Assembly (NCBI RefSeq): GCF_003937825.1
Contig: NZ_RSFW01000002.1
Span: forward strand, 124,001 to 188,000
Length of the DNA: 64,000 nt
Source of the DNA: Mesobacillus subterraneus
GTDB lineage: Bacteria > Bacillota > Bacilli > Bacillales > Cytobacillaceae
Direction: 5' to 3'
Every line of letters starts with the position of its first letter. The first letter of the stretch is position 1. Of the stretch, positions 26,061 through 34,312 are shown piece by piece. The notes under the pieces were generated by a model. The model did no database searches and had not been told where the DNA came from. It worked only from the letters and a program-made list of their open reading frames with translations. The translations under genes were made by a program, and so were the position numbers.

Positions 26061-26836
26061 ATGGAGAATATCCAATTCGAAATAAAAGGGCATGCTGCGA
26101 TTGTCACGCTGAATCGGCCTGACGCGCTGAATGCCTTCAATTATGAAACGCTTGATGAATTGCAGAAGACAGTGGAAAAAATCAGGACAAATCGTGACAT
26201 CAGAGTCGTTATTTTTACCGGGGCGGGTGAAAAAGCGTTCAGTGTAGGAGCTGATCTGAAGGAGCGCAGGACCTTGTCTGATGAAGACGTGAAACGGAAT
26301 ATCTACAAAATCGGAGAGGTATTCAGCATGATTGACCAGCTGCCACAGCCGACCATTGCCGCCATTAATGGATTTGCATTCGGCGGCGGAATGGAGCTTG
26401 CCCTCGCATGCGATTTCCGCGTTGCTGTTTCAGGGACTCAAATGGGATTAACAGAAACAAGCCTGGCGATCATTCCGGGTGCCGGAGGGACACAGCGCCT
26501 GCCAAGGCTGATAGGACAGGCAAAGGCGCTGGAACTGATCTTGACCGCCCGCAGGCTCAAGGCAGAGGAAGCTCTCGAATATGGGCTTGTTACAGTGGTC
26601 GTAAAAAAGAAAGCTTGCTCGATGAGTGCTTCAAACTCGCCGGCATGATGCTTGCGAACGGTCCCGTGGCCTTGCAGCAGGCAAAGTATGCTATCAAGCA
26701 GGGGATGAACGCAGATTTGCAGACTGGACTGCAAATCGAACGAAAGGCCTACGAAGTGACCATCCCGACCGAAGACAGACTGGAAGCACTGGCGGCATTC
26801 AGCGAGAAGCGCAAGCCGGATTTTAAAGGGAAATAA
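26061..26836 (+). pseudogene. Enoyl-CoA hydratase with a -1 frameshift
   Basis: The crotonase-family protein is split between two frames. Residues 1-183 read in the first frame through the oxyanion-hole and catalytic region ([37 protein letters not shown]) to VVVKK, then run into 13 unrelated residues and a stop at 26648. The -1 frame picks up at 26609 with [26 protein letters not shown] and ends normally at KRKPDFKGK. The joined product would be about 258 residues, the usual length. The break is exactly at AAAAAAG (26603-26609), phased A AAA AAG. It may be a homopolymer sequencing error, a true one-base deletion, or slippage. The start at 26061 follows GGGGAG. Neighbouring lcfB suggests fatty-acid degradation. 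Confidence 0.8.
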
Positions 26837-26842
26837 TTGACG

Positions 26843-26866
26843 AACACGGCTCTGTCCGTGTTTTTA
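26843..26866 (+). terminator. Terminator after the enoyl-CoA hydratase gene
   Basis: AACACGG and CCGTGTT form a 7-bp stem with a 6-base loop, followed by TTTATCTTTTTT. Confidence 0.85.
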
Positions 26867-26887
26867 TCTTTTTTCAGGGGATGATCC

Positions 26888-27003
26888 TAGATCCAGTACT
26901 GGGTCCCTCGGTTCATAAGCCCTTCTGTGGGGGGCTGGGGAACTGCCTCCTCCTTTTAGTCTTATGCCTGTCGGGGCTGATCAAGGCGCTTGCGCTTTTT
27001 TCT
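26888..27003. repeat. Dispersed intergenic repeat element upstream of azlC
   Basis: A GC-rich block with CATAAG ... CTTATG arms and an inner G-rich/C-rich hairpin ends in TGATCAAGGCGCTTGCGCTTTT. From memory this right end (CTTATGCCTGTCGGGGC and on) is shared by an intergenic repeat family found many times in Bacillus-type genomes. It has no reading frame of note. It lies between a terminator and the azlC promoter region. Confidence 0.5.
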
Positions 27004-27110
27004 TTCGGGAAAAGAAATACTTTTCCACGAAGCTGGAAGTATGTATAATATAGTTTAATTGATTAAAGGATTTTACTATATACATATTTTTAAAGAAAGG
27101 CGGGAAGCGC

Positions 27111-27839
27111 GTGGAAAGCACATTGGCTGTTAAGCAGGCGACTGATTTCAAGAAAGGAGTCCAGTCGGGCATCAGCATTGCGATAGGCTATATGCCGATT
27201 GCGCTTACCTTTGGGCTGATTGCCAAGACGACAGGACTGGCATTGGGAGAAACGGTGATGATGAGCATGCTCGTGTTTGCCGGTGCGGCACAATACATAT
27301 CTTTGAGCCTCCTGGCTCAGGGAATTGGCATTTTTGAAATCATCCTCACTACTTTTATCGTGAATATCCGCCACTTCCTTATGTCGGCATCGCTGAATGA
27401 AAAAGCGGAAGAAGACAGTATTGGTGCAAGGATGGGCTATTCGTTCGGAATCACCGATGAAACGTTTTCGGTCGCCGCGACACGGGAGGGAACGGTAAAT
27501 GCCGGGTATATGTTCGGCTTGAACCTGACCGCTTACTCAAGCTGGGTGTTCTTTTCGGGCCTCGGCTTCCTGATTGGCGCCGGTTTGCCACAGACCTTGC
27601 AGGAAAGCATGTCAGTCGCGCTGTACGCGATGTTCGTCGGCCTGTTGGTTCCATCCATGAAAAGCAACGTGAAGGTCGTTTACCTTGCTGCCCTGGCGGC
27701 TGCATTTAACTCCATTTTCACGATGGGCGAACTCATGTCCACCGGCTGGTCAATCGTGCTGGCTACTTTACTGTCAGCCATTCTGGTAGAGACGGTGGAG
27801 ACATTCAAGACTGGCAGGAGGACAGAGGCAGATGAGTAA
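27111..27839 (+). CDS. azlC: Branched-chain amino acid exporter large subunit AzlC
   Basis: The 242-residue membrane protein has the AzlC hallmarks: GYMPIALTFGLIAKTTGLALGETVMMSMLVFAGAAQYISL near the N-terminus and NIRHFLMSASL near residue 85. With AzlD it forms a two-component exporter of branched-chain amino acids and analogues. The GTG at 27111 is the best-placed start. azlD overlaps its end by 8 bases. Confidence 0.9.
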   Translation: MESTLAVKQATDFKKGVQSGISIAIGYMPIALTFGLIAKTTGLALGETVMMSMLVFAGAAQYISLSLLAQGIGIFEIILTTFIVNIRHFLMSASLNEKAEEDSIGARMGYSFGITDETFSVAATREGTVNAGYMFGLNLTAYSSWVFFSGLGFLIGAGLPQTLQESMSVALYAMFVGLLVPSMKSNVKVVYLAALAAAFNSIFTMGELMSTGWSIVLATLLSAILVETVETFKTGRRTEADE

Positions 27840-28137
27840 AGAGATAGTCATCATGATCATAGGTATGGCAGTGGTCACCTACATTCCAAGAATGCTGCCA
27901 TTTGTCATGTTCAGAGGCAAAGAACTGCCGCCATTCTTGCAGGGAGTCCTAAAAAATGTCCCATATGCAACACTCGGAGCACTGATCTTCCCGGCAATAC
28001 TATTTATCCAGGAAGACATCTGGTACGGCATCATCGGAGCAGCCGCTGCCTTTATTGTCGCTTTTCTTGGCGCAAATGTCATTGTCGTCGTCATCGGCTC
28101 AATAGCCGTTTTAAGTGTATATTCTTATTTTCTCTAG
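27832..28137 (+). CDS. azlD: Branched-chain amino acid exporter small subunit AzlD
   Basis: The 101-residue protein has four hydrophobic helices and the AzlD signature TYIPRMLPFVMF at about residues 16-27. It starts inside the end of azlC (8-base overlap) and its stop is built into the first arm of a terminator. Confidence 0.88.
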   Translation: MSKEIVIMIIGMAVVTYIPRMLPFVMFRGKELPPFLQGVLKNVPYATLGALIFPAILFIQEDIWYGIIGAAAAFIVAFLGANVIVVVIGSIAVLSVYSYFL

Positions 28138-28167
28138 ACCTGCAGCCGTGCAGGTCTTATTTTTTTG
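28136..28167 (+). terminator. Terminator of azlCD
   Basis: AGACCTGCA pairs with TGCAGGTCT around GCCG, followed by TATTTTTTT. The stem starts at the azlD stop codon. Confidence 0.9.
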
Positions 28168-28213
28168 CCTGGCAATCAAAAAAGGGCAGGAAATCTCAAA
28201 TGAAAAAGAAATG

Positions 28214-28241
28214 TTGACAAGATTCTTGAATACATTATAAT
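28214..28241 (+). promoter_or_regulatory. Strong sigma-A promoter of the SsuBCA-like operon
   Basis: Consensus TTGACA (28214-28219), a 16-bp spacer and consensus TATAAT (28236-28241) lie about 55 bases before the ATPase gene. ATTCCGACTAAACTAAT follows just downstream (28252-28268) and might be an operator, but I cannot assign a regulator. Confidence 0.8.
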
Positions 28242-28296
28242 TAACTTTATTAATTCCGACTAAACTAATGTGTTTTATAAGGAAAAGGTGATTAAA

Positions 28297-29085
28297 TTGT
28301 TTATCAATATCAGCAATGTCCAAAAACAATACGCAGACAAAAATAATCACCAGGTTGATATTTTAAAAGATATTAATCTTGGAGTAGATAAAGGTGAATT
28401 TGTTTCAATCCTTGGACCTTCCGGATGCGGGAAATCAACGCTCCTTTCAATTGTTGCAGGCCTTACACCGGCAACGGGAGGGGAAGTACTGGTAGCTGAC
28501 AAAGTGATTGAGAAACCGGGGAAAGATCGGGGAATGGTGTTCCAGCAGGCTGCGCTTTTCCCGTGGCTGAATGTCCTTGAAAATGTCGTGTTTCCTTTAA
28601 AAAAAGAAATGCCAAAGAAGCAGGCTGAGGCAGAGGCAAAAAAGTACCTGCAAATGGTCCAGCTGAGCAATTACCTGGCTCATTATCCTCATGAACTCTC
28701 CGGCGGGATGCAGCAGCGTGTGGCGATTGCCCGGGCGCTGGCGATGAACCCGGATATCCTTTTGATGGATGAACCGTTTGGAGCACTTGATGAGCAGACG
28801 CGTACGCGGCTTCATGATCAGCTTGAGACCATCTGGTCAGAGACGAAAAAGACCATCTTGTTCGTCACCCACAGTATCTCTGAATCCATTAAGCTATCAG
28901 ACCGGATCATCGTGATGGGAACAAAGCCTGGAATTATCCTGAAAGATATCAAGGTCGATATACCAAGACCCCGCCATGAGCATAAAAAAGAAATGGTTGA
29001 GCTTGAGGAATACATCATGGGCTTCCTGAAGAAGGAAATTGACAAGGTCATCAGGGAGGAGCTTGTACATGAATCCAAACATTAA
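28297..29085 (+). CDS. ABC transporter ATPase, sulfonate/nitrate/taurine type
   Basis: The 262-residue ATPase is of the SsuB/TauB/NrtD group: Walker A GPSGCGKST, a Q-loop FQQAALFPWLNVLENV, signature LSGGMQQRVAIARAL and Walker B ILLMDEPFGALD. I chose the TTG at 28297 because AAGGAAAAGGTGA lies just upstream and the protein then starts with the usual first strand (FINISNVQKQY); the frame is open to an ATG at 28270. The permease gene overlaps its end by 17 bases. Confidence 0.9.
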   Translation: MFINISNVQKQYADKNNHQVDILKDINLGVDKGEFVSILGPSGCGKSTLLSIVAGLTPATGGEVLVADKVIEKPGKDRGMVFQQAALFPWLNVLENVVFPLKKEMPKKQAEAEAKKYLQMVQLSNYLAHYPHELSGGMQQRVAIARALAMNPDILLMDEPFGALDEQTRTRLHDQLETIWSETKKTILFVTHSISESIKLSDRIIVMGTKPGIILKDIKVDIPRPRHEHKKEMVELEEYIMGFLKKEIDKVIREELVHESKH

Positions 29086-29824
29086 AAGAATTCTATTTTT
29101 CACGGTTATTATCGCTTTCTGGTATACCGGAAGCAAGCTCGAATGGTGGCTGCCGATCATCCTTCCTTCACCCGAAAAAGTAATGGAAGCATTGATAATC
29201 GGATTCGAGGATAAGACATTGATTTACGACCTTATTGCCAGCTTCAAAAGGCTTGCAATCGGTCTCGGGCTTTCTCTCATCATCGGTACAGGTCTAGGTG
29301 TCCTGCTCGCAAAATCAAAAACGGCCGATGAGACGCTGGGTACGGTCGTACTCGCGCTGCAGAGCGTACCGAGCATCATCTGGCTGCCGTTGGCAATCAT
29401 GTGGTTCGGGATGAATGAAAAAGCCGTCATCTTCGTTGTGGTGCTCGGCGGAACATTCGTCATGACACTTAATATCAGAGTGGGCATCAAAAATGTTTCG
29501 CCTTTATTCATCAAGGCAGCGAAAACAATGGGAGTAAATGGCTGGGATTTATATAAAAGGGTGATTTTCCCTGCAGCCATCCCTTATGTCGTAACAGGTT
29601 CAAGGCTTGCATGGGCATTTGCCTGGAGAGCCCTGATGGCAGGGGAACTGCTGAGCACAGGACCAGGCCTTGGCTACACGCTCCGTTATGCATCCGATTT
29701 CGGAAACATGGCGCTTGTTATCGGCGTCATGATCATCATAGGTATTATCGGTACAATCGTCGACCAGCTGATCTTCCAGCGTATTGAGAAATCGGTACTG
29801 AACCGCTGGGGACTTGAATCATAA
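29069..29824 (+). CDS. ABC transporter permease, SsuC/TauC type
   Basis: The 251-residue permease has about six membrane helices and the EAA loop AAKTMGVNGWDLYKRVIFPAAIPYVVTG at about residues 150-177. The ATG at 29069 has AGGGAGGAG upstream. It lies between the ATPase and binding-protein genes, giving a complete importer for an organic sulfur, nitrogen or pyrimidine-like compound; the sequence does not tell which. Confidence 0.9.
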   Translation: MNPNIKRILFFTVIIAFWYTGSKLEWWLPIILPSPEKVMEALIIGFEDKTLIYDLIASFKRLAIGLGLSLIIGTGLGVLLAKSKTADETLGTVVLALQSVPSIIWLPLAIMWFGMNEKAVIFVVVLGGTFVMTLNIRVGIKNVSPLFIKAAKTMGVNGWDLYKRVIFPAAIPYVVTGSRLAWAFAWRALMAGELLSTGPGLGYTLRYASDFGNMALVIGVMIIIGIIGTIVDQLIFQRIEKSVLNRWGLES

Positions 29825-29840
29825 AATAGGAGGGAATCAA

Positions 29841-30839
29841 ATGAAAAAAGCAAGTTTATTTTTGGCATTTCTGTTTACGTTCGCGGTGCTTTTGGCAGGA
29901 TGCGGGTCCAGCGGAGCAGATAAAGCTTCAGGTGAAAAAGAGAAAATCGTCATTGGCTACTTCCCTAATATCAACCATGTTCCCGCAATGGTAGCAAAGG
30001 ATAAAGGGTACTTCGAAAAGCAGCTTGGTGATGGAACGACTATTGAGTACAAGACATTTGCAGAGGGCGGTTCTTTCATGACAGCCCTGAAAACCGGTGA
30101 AATTGATGCGGGGCTTGTGGGACCAGGCCCGGCAATGAACAACTACACAACAGGTGCGGACGTTAAAATCATCGCAGGTGCCTCCACTGGCGGTACGGTT
30201 GTGTTGGCAAGGAAAGGCGTCAAGATTGATTCAGTCGAAGACTTCCAGGGAAAAACGTTCATCACTCCGGGTGTAGGCTGCACCCATGATGTTCAGTATG
30301 AAACCTACCTGGAAGCAGAAGGCATCACATCACAGCGGATCGGCGGCACCATGAAACATCTTACCGGCCAGCCGGCACAATACGCTGCGATGCTGAAGGC
30401 AGGCAAAATTGATATCGCTGTTGCACCTGAGCCTTGGGCAGCCGTGATTCAAAAAGAAACCGATGCAGAGGTTGTCATTGGCTGGGATGAAGTATCCTTT
30501 GGCGAGACTCTTCCTGCATCTGTCATGGTCACTTCAGGTAAAATGATTGAAGAAAATCCTGATACGGTCCAGAAAATAATAGATGCTCATAAGGAAGCGG
30601 TAAACTTCATCAATGAAAATCCGGCAGAGGCCCAGCAAATCACAATCAAAGATATTAAAGAAACGACAGGGCAAGAGCTTGAAAAGGACGTTGTTGAGCT
30701 AGCCTGGGAACGAATCGGATTCACATATGAAGTCGATGCAGAGGCGATCCAGGACTTCTCCGATTCTTCCTACGCTTTAAAATTCCTTAAGGATAAGCCA
30801 GATTTCGCTAAATTGATTGATAACAACTTTCTGAATTAA
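29841..30839 (+). CDS. ABC transporter substrate-binding lipoprotein, SsuA/NMT1 type
   Basis: The 332-residue lipoprotein has a signal peptide ending in the lipobox LLAGC (Cys21). The mature protein is an SsuA/NMT1-like periplasmic-binding fold (GYFPNINHVPAMVAKDKGYFEK, ALKTGEIDAGLVGPGPAM, VAPEPWAAVIQ). The unusual PGVGCTHDVQYETYLE segment puts an odd cysteine in the hinge region. AGGAGGG precedes the ATG. No desulfonating enzyme is nearby, so sulfonate specificity is only a guess. Confidence 0.9.
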   Translation: MKKASLFLAFLFTFAVLLAGCGSSGADKASGEKEKIVIGYFPNINHVPAMVAKDKGYFEKQLGDGTTIEYKTFAEGGSFMTALKTGEIDAGLVGPGPAMNNYTTGADVKIIAGASTGGTVVLARKGVKIDSVEDFQGKTFITPGVGCTHDVQYETYLEAEGITSQRIGGTMKHLTGQPAQYAAMLKAGKIDIAVAPEPWAAVIQKETDAEVVIGWDEVSFGETLPASVMVTSGKMIEENPDTVQKIIDAHKEAVNFINENPAEAQQITIKDIKETTGQELEKDVVELAWERIGFTYEVDAEAIQDFSDSSYALKFLKDKPDFAKLIDNNFLN

Positions 30840-30845
30840 AGAGTG

Positions 30846-30879
30846 AGGCACCGGGCAGAGATTGCCTGGTGCCTTTTTT
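30846..30879 (+). terminator. Terminator of the SsuBCA-like operon
   Basis: AGGCACCGGGCA pairs with TGCCTGGTGCCT (one G-T pair) around a 5-base loop, followed by TTTTT. Confidence 0.9.
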
Positions 30880-30979
30880 CAGTTCATAACGTATCCCTCC
30901 CCATCAATAACCTGTTCTATTTTTGGGACAAAGGATTAAAATAGTTATAGATATGGTTGTACGTAAAGGGGGAAAAGCT

Positions 30980-32263
30980 ATGGCGAGAAAGATGGGCTTT
31001 TATGGAGTCATCGCCTACGTGCTATATGGTTTTGCGGTCTACTGGTATCTCTTTTACTTTGCTGATAGTAATCTTCCGTTTGAGTTTGAAGGCTCGAGGG
31101 CGGATCCGGCCACGTTCCTGAACGGAAGGGAATTGATGCTGAGCGAGGAATATTCAAAAGTCAGGAATCTATTATTTTTCCTGTCCACGCCATTTGAATG
31201 GCTGTTTTATTTTCTGATCCTGCTGTTGGGTCTTTCAAAAGCCTTCAAGAAGTGGGGCGAAGAAAATACAAAGAATAAATATGGGCAAACGGCAATTTAC
31301 TTGATCTGGCTGTCATTTTTTGCGTTCGTCGCAACCTTTCCGCTGAATTATATAAGTTATACGCTGTCAAAGACCTACAATATCTCAACCCAGACATTTG
31401 CTTCATGGATGAAGGACGAACTGATCGACTTCTGGGTCAATTATGCCTTGATGTTCGTCATTGTTACCGTCCTGTACTGGCTGATGAACAAATTCAAGAG
31501 GTTCTGGTGGCTGTTCGCCTGGATGCTTTCCGTGCCTTTCACGCTGTTTATCATGTTCCTGCAGCCTGTAGTGATCGACCCGCTCTATAATGATTTTTCC
31601 CCGCTGAAAAATAAGGAACTGGAAGCCAAGATCCTTGAGCTGGCAGGTGAAGCGAATATCCCTGCTGAGCATGTATTCGAAGTGGATATGGCTGAAAAAA
31701 CAAATGCGCTTAATGCCTATGTATCAGGAATCGGCTCCAATTCACGCATTGTCCTCTGGGATACGACGCTGAACCGGCTGAATGACGATCAGATTTTGTT
31801 CATCATGGCCCATGAAATGGCGCATTATGTGGAGAAGCATTTATATGTCGGGATTGCCGGTTATCTTCTGCTGTCGTTATTTGGCCTTTACTTTGTCTCC
31901 AGGTTGATGAATTGGGCCATCGGACGCTGGGGCAAGGAATTCAAGCTAAAGCATCCTGGAGACTTGAGGTCTCTTCCGCTCTTTCTGATGTTCCTGTCAA
32001 TGATCATGTTTACGGCCAGTCCAGTTTCCAACCTTGTGTCCCGCTATCAGGAGACAAGAGCGGATCGGTACGCCATCGAAATGACCGAAAATCCCGATGC
32101 TGCCATCTCTGCTTTCCAGGAATTGACGAAGGCAGGACTGAGCCAGGTAAACCCACCATTGCTGGTCAAAATCTTCCGCTACGGCCATCCGACGATGCTG
32201 GAACGAATATCACGCCTTGAGGAATTTGAAGTCGAGAAGAGGAATGAGCAGGAAGGATATTAG
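30980..32263 (+). CDS. yhfN: M48-family (CAAX-type) membrane metalloprotease YhfN
   Basis: The 427-residue membrane protein is of the Ste24/CAAX protease type. Several membrane helices precede the zinc motif HEMAH (near residue 277, in FIMAHEMAHYVEKH). A second conserved patch RYQETRADRYAIEM lies near 360 and supplies the third zinc ligand. In eukaryotes Ste24 trims prenylated proteins; the bacterial substrate is unknown. The ATG at 30980 follows AAAGGGGG; the frame extends to 30923. YhfN sits in the same yhf neighbourhood in B. subtilis. Confidence 0.9.
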   Translation: MARKMGFYGVIAYVLYGFAVYWYLFYFADSNLPFEFEGSRADPATFLNGRELMLSEEYSKVRNLLFFLSTPFEWLFYFLILLLGLSKAFKKWGEENTKNKYGQTAIYLIWLSFFAFVATFPLNYISYTLSKTYNISTQTFASWMKDELIDFWVNYALMFVIVTVLYWLMNKFKRFWWLFAWMLSVPFTLFIMFLQPVVIDPLYNDFSPLKNKELEAKILELAGEANIPAEHVFEVDMAEKTNALNAYVSGIGSNSRIVLWDTTLNRLNDDQILFIMAHEMAHYVEKHLYVGIAGYLLLSLFGLYFVSRLMNWAIGRWGKEFKLKHPGDLRSLPLFLMFLSMIMFTASPVSNLVSRYQETRADRYAIEMTENPDAAISAFQELTKAGLSQVNPPLLVKIFRYGHPTMLERISRLEEFEVEKRNEQEGY

Positions 32264-32285
32264 AAGTTAGATGCTTGCCAGAAAA

Positions 32286-32311
32286 AAGTCCTCGATATCC
32301 GAGGGCTTTTT
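32286..32311 (+). terminator. Terminator of yhfN
   Basis: AGTCCTCG pairs with CGAGGGCT around ATATC, followed by TTTTT. Confidence 0.8.
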
Positions 32312-32330
32312 GGTTTTGTAAATTTTTTTA

Positions 32331-32361
32331 CAATAATAAAAAACCCCCTTTATAGGGGATT
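32331..32361 (-). terminator. Terminator of the IDEAL-domain gene
   Basis: On the minus strand TCCCCTATAAAGGGGG is followed by TTTTTTATTATT, 9 bases past the stop of the gene at 32370. Confidence 0.8.
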
Positions 32362-32369
32362 TCACTTAT

Positions 32370-32606
32370 CTATGTGCCAAATTGTTTGTTGAGATCCTTC
32401 AATTCTTCTGTCAGGGTCAAGAACAAAATTTTGTCACGGTCATCGATTGCTTTATCAATTTTCGACAGCAATTTTTCTTTTTTCGTATTCAGCTGGATTT
32501 CGGATATAAGCATGTCAACATACAGGTCCAGAACAAAAGATTCCTTGGCTTTAATGCGTTTCATTACACTAGCCTTCATGACTTCAGAATACGATTTTTC
32601 TTTCAC
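32370..32606 (-). CDS. Small IDEAL-domain protein
   Basis: The 78-residue charged protein has a C-terminal helix pair with the IDEAL pattern KIDKAIDDRDKILFLTLTEEL (residues about 50-70), as at the end of B. subtilis YpiB and other short Firmicutes proteins. Members can act as adaptors in protein quality control, but the role here is unknown. I chose the GTG at 32606 because AGAGGTGAGG lies just upstream. A GTG at 32615 would overlap that site. It lies between yhfN and comK, facing yhfN. Confidence 0.75.
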   Translation of the reverse strand: MKEKSYSEVMKASVMKRIKAKESFVLDLYVDMLISEIQLNTKKEKLLSKIDKAIDDRDKILFLTLTEELKDLNKQFGT

Positions 32607-32798
32607 TGACCTCACCTCTTAGACCTTTTTTATATTATATGGAGGATGGAAAAGATAATCAACATAATTTTTATAATTTTTAGAAAATTTTTATCAGGAT
32701 ATCAAATGTGGCTAAAATCGGAACTTTTTTTGTTATTGGAGAAAATTTTAGCAATTATGATAAAATAGGGTATAAGGTATTTTTGAGGAGATGAAGGA

Positions 32799-33380
32799 AT
32801 GGCAGGAAACTCTGGAAACCTAGTAGAAGAGTACGAAATCAATCCGTTTACCATGATTATTCTTCCTGAAGTGTATGGAAGCAGGATTTATTCAAGGGTG
32901 ATCGAGCTCGAAGAAGAATTTTTGTCCCCATTCAGACCGATCGATATTATCAAGAAGAGCTGCAAGTACTTTGGCAGCAGCTATGAGGGAAGGAAAGAGG
33001 GAACAAAGCAGCTTACCGGAATCACCCATAAAATCCCCATCATTGTTGACCCCATAAGCTCCATTTACTTCATGCCCACAAGTTCGCCCACAAAACCGGA
33101 TTGTATTTGGGTTGCACATGAACATGTGCTGTTCCATAAGAAGGTGGACGCCCAAAGTACTCAAGTCACTTTTCGAAATAAAAAAAGACTGATCCTGCCC
33201 GTATCCCATCACTCATTTGAAAACCAGGTGCTGAGGACGTCCCTCCTGCGAACAAAATTCATGCAGCGGATGAAGGAAACAGAACGGAAAGCCCTCTATC
33301 TGCTTCATGGTCCAAAATTCAATGATTCACAGGGCTATCCCCAAGCCAACCTTGTCAGTGAGGCTTTCCAAAAAGAGTAG
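32799..33380 (+). CDS. comK: Competence transcription factor ComK
   Basis: The 193-residue protein matches ComK over its whole length: NPFTMIILPEVYGSRIYSRVIE near the N-terminus, KIPIIVDPISSIYFMPTSSPTKPDCIWVAHEHV in the middle, then NKKRLILPVSHHSFENQVLRT. ComK switches on DNA-uptake and recombination genes by binding paired AT boxes. The upstream 150 bases are extremely AT-rich, as expected for autoregulation. I could not place an exact AAAA-N5-TTTT pair there. addAB, a ComK target in B. subtilis, lies further right. Confidence 0.95.
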   Translation: MAGNSGNLVEEYEINPFTMIILPEVYGSRIYSRVIELEEEFLSPFRPIDIIKKSCKYFGSSYEGRKEGTKQLTGITHKIPIIVDPISSIYFMPTSSPTKPDCIWVAHEHVLFHKKVDAQSTQVTFRNKKRLILPVSHHSFENQVLRTSLLRTKFMQRMKETERKALYLLHGPKFNDSQGYPQANLVSEAFQKE

Positions 33381-33382
33381 CC

Positions 33383-33417
33383 AAAAAGGAATCCATGCTC
33401 TCAGCCGGATTCCTTTT
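33383..33417. terminator. Bidirectional terminator between comK and yhjD
   Basis: AAAAGGAATCC pairs with GGATTCCTTTT across a 12-base loop; A-runs and T-runs on the two sides serve both convergent genes. Confidence 0.85.
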
Positions 33418-33802
33418 CTATTGCCTTGATTGCAGGATCAAACGATTTGAAGCGTTTGAACAGGTAATACACCATCAATTCCTGGACTTTATTGCGAATG
33501 CGGGGATTGAAATAGTTATGGTGTTCCTCATAACCTTGATAGATGAAGAGAAACATGGTAAAGGCATCATCCCGCTTGACTTCCTCCACCTTTAGATTGT
33601 TTTTCTTGAGGTAGCTTTTCACTTTCGCGAGTTCTTTCTGGACTGCTTTCATTGTTTCTTCAATTAGTTCCAAATATGGCTTCTTCAATTTAAATGGACT
33701 TTTCTCCACGACAGAAAGATCCCGATTCAGTACCACCAGCACCATAGGCAAATAGATGGCCTGTTCCATAATATCGCGGTCTTTTTCAGGAATCCTCGTC
33801 AT
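33401..33802 (-). CDS. yhjD: YhjD-like conserved protein, unknown function
   Basis: The 133-residue soluble protein begins MTRIPEKDRDIMEQAIYLPMVLVVLNRDL and continues with amphipathic, lysine-rich helices and a conserved-looking FLFIYQGYEEHHNYFNPRIRNKVQELMVYYL. It fits the YhjD family of Bacillus, and the later yhjE and signal peptidase genes follow the yhj order too. I chose the ATG at 33802 after AAGGGGC; the frame extends to 33916 into AT-rich DNA without a ribosome site. Confidence 0.75.
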   Translation of the reverse strand: MTRIPEKDRDIMEQAIYLPMVLVVLNRDLSVVEKSPFKLKKPYLELIEETMKAVQKELAKVKSYLKKNNLKVEEVKRDDAFTMFLFIYQGYEEHHNYFNPRIRNKVQELMVYYLFKRFKSFDPAIKAIEKESG

Positions 33803-33917
33803 TTTGCTCTGCCCCTTCAGGATATAATAAGAACATCTGTTCGTAATAATCGTACTGGATTCACAAGCGAATTTCAAGAGCGAAAATATTTTTCTCATTA
33901 CTAACATAATTGCCAAT

Positions 33918-34190
33918 CATAAATGAAAACTTACGATTGGTGTCCAAAAAAGCATGTTTGGAGGAAAAGAGGTCACCAATAAGGCTGATTGGCGCCCTGA
34001 AAATCCAGTAATGTGAAAAATAGGTCACCAATAAGGTTGATTGGCGCCCTGAAGATCCAGTGATTAGAAAAAGAGGTCACCAATAAGGCTGATTGGCGCC
34101 CTGGAAATCCAGTAATTTGAAAAATAGGTCACCAATAAGGCAGATAGGCGTCCGAAAAATCCAGTAATTAGAAAAATGAGCCAATAAGGT
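33918..34190. repeat. Second 52-bp tandem array, same family as 8074-8785
   Basis: Four units start (AGGTCACCAATAAGG) at 33970, 34022, 34074 and 34126, exactly 52 bp apart. A worn half-unit lies on the left (GATTGGTGTCC, 33934) and a shortened one on the right (GAGCCAATAAGG, 34178). Each unit has AGGTCACCAAT facing ATTGGCGCCCT, the same hairpin arms as the type A units 26 kb away, but a different 3' half (GAAAATCCAGTAATTTG). It fills the divergent gap between yhjD and the S9 peptidase; the remaining 120 bases hold only the peptidase leader. Confidence 0.92.
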
Positions 34191-34312
34191 GATCCATATG
34201 GACTTAGAAAAAAAGAATCAAAAATAATCTTAAAAATAAAGCAGGAAAGTTATTTCTGTTATCGAAATAAACTAAATGGAACGATTTTTATACAGGAAGG
34301 GAAGGCTCTAGA

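Noticed and set aside
27451-27705. Minus-strand frame opposite azlC
   Set aside because: Fully antisense to a well-supported membrane-protein gene, with arginine/serine-rich random composition.
32640-32790. ComK autoregulatory K-box upstream of comK
   Set aside because: The DNA is very AT-rich with several AAAA and TTTT runs, but I could not find a clean AAAA-N5-TTTT pair with proper spacing, so no site is called.
33970-34190. Possible CRISPR array
   Set aside because: The whole 52-bp unit is repeated with small changes; no unique spacers.
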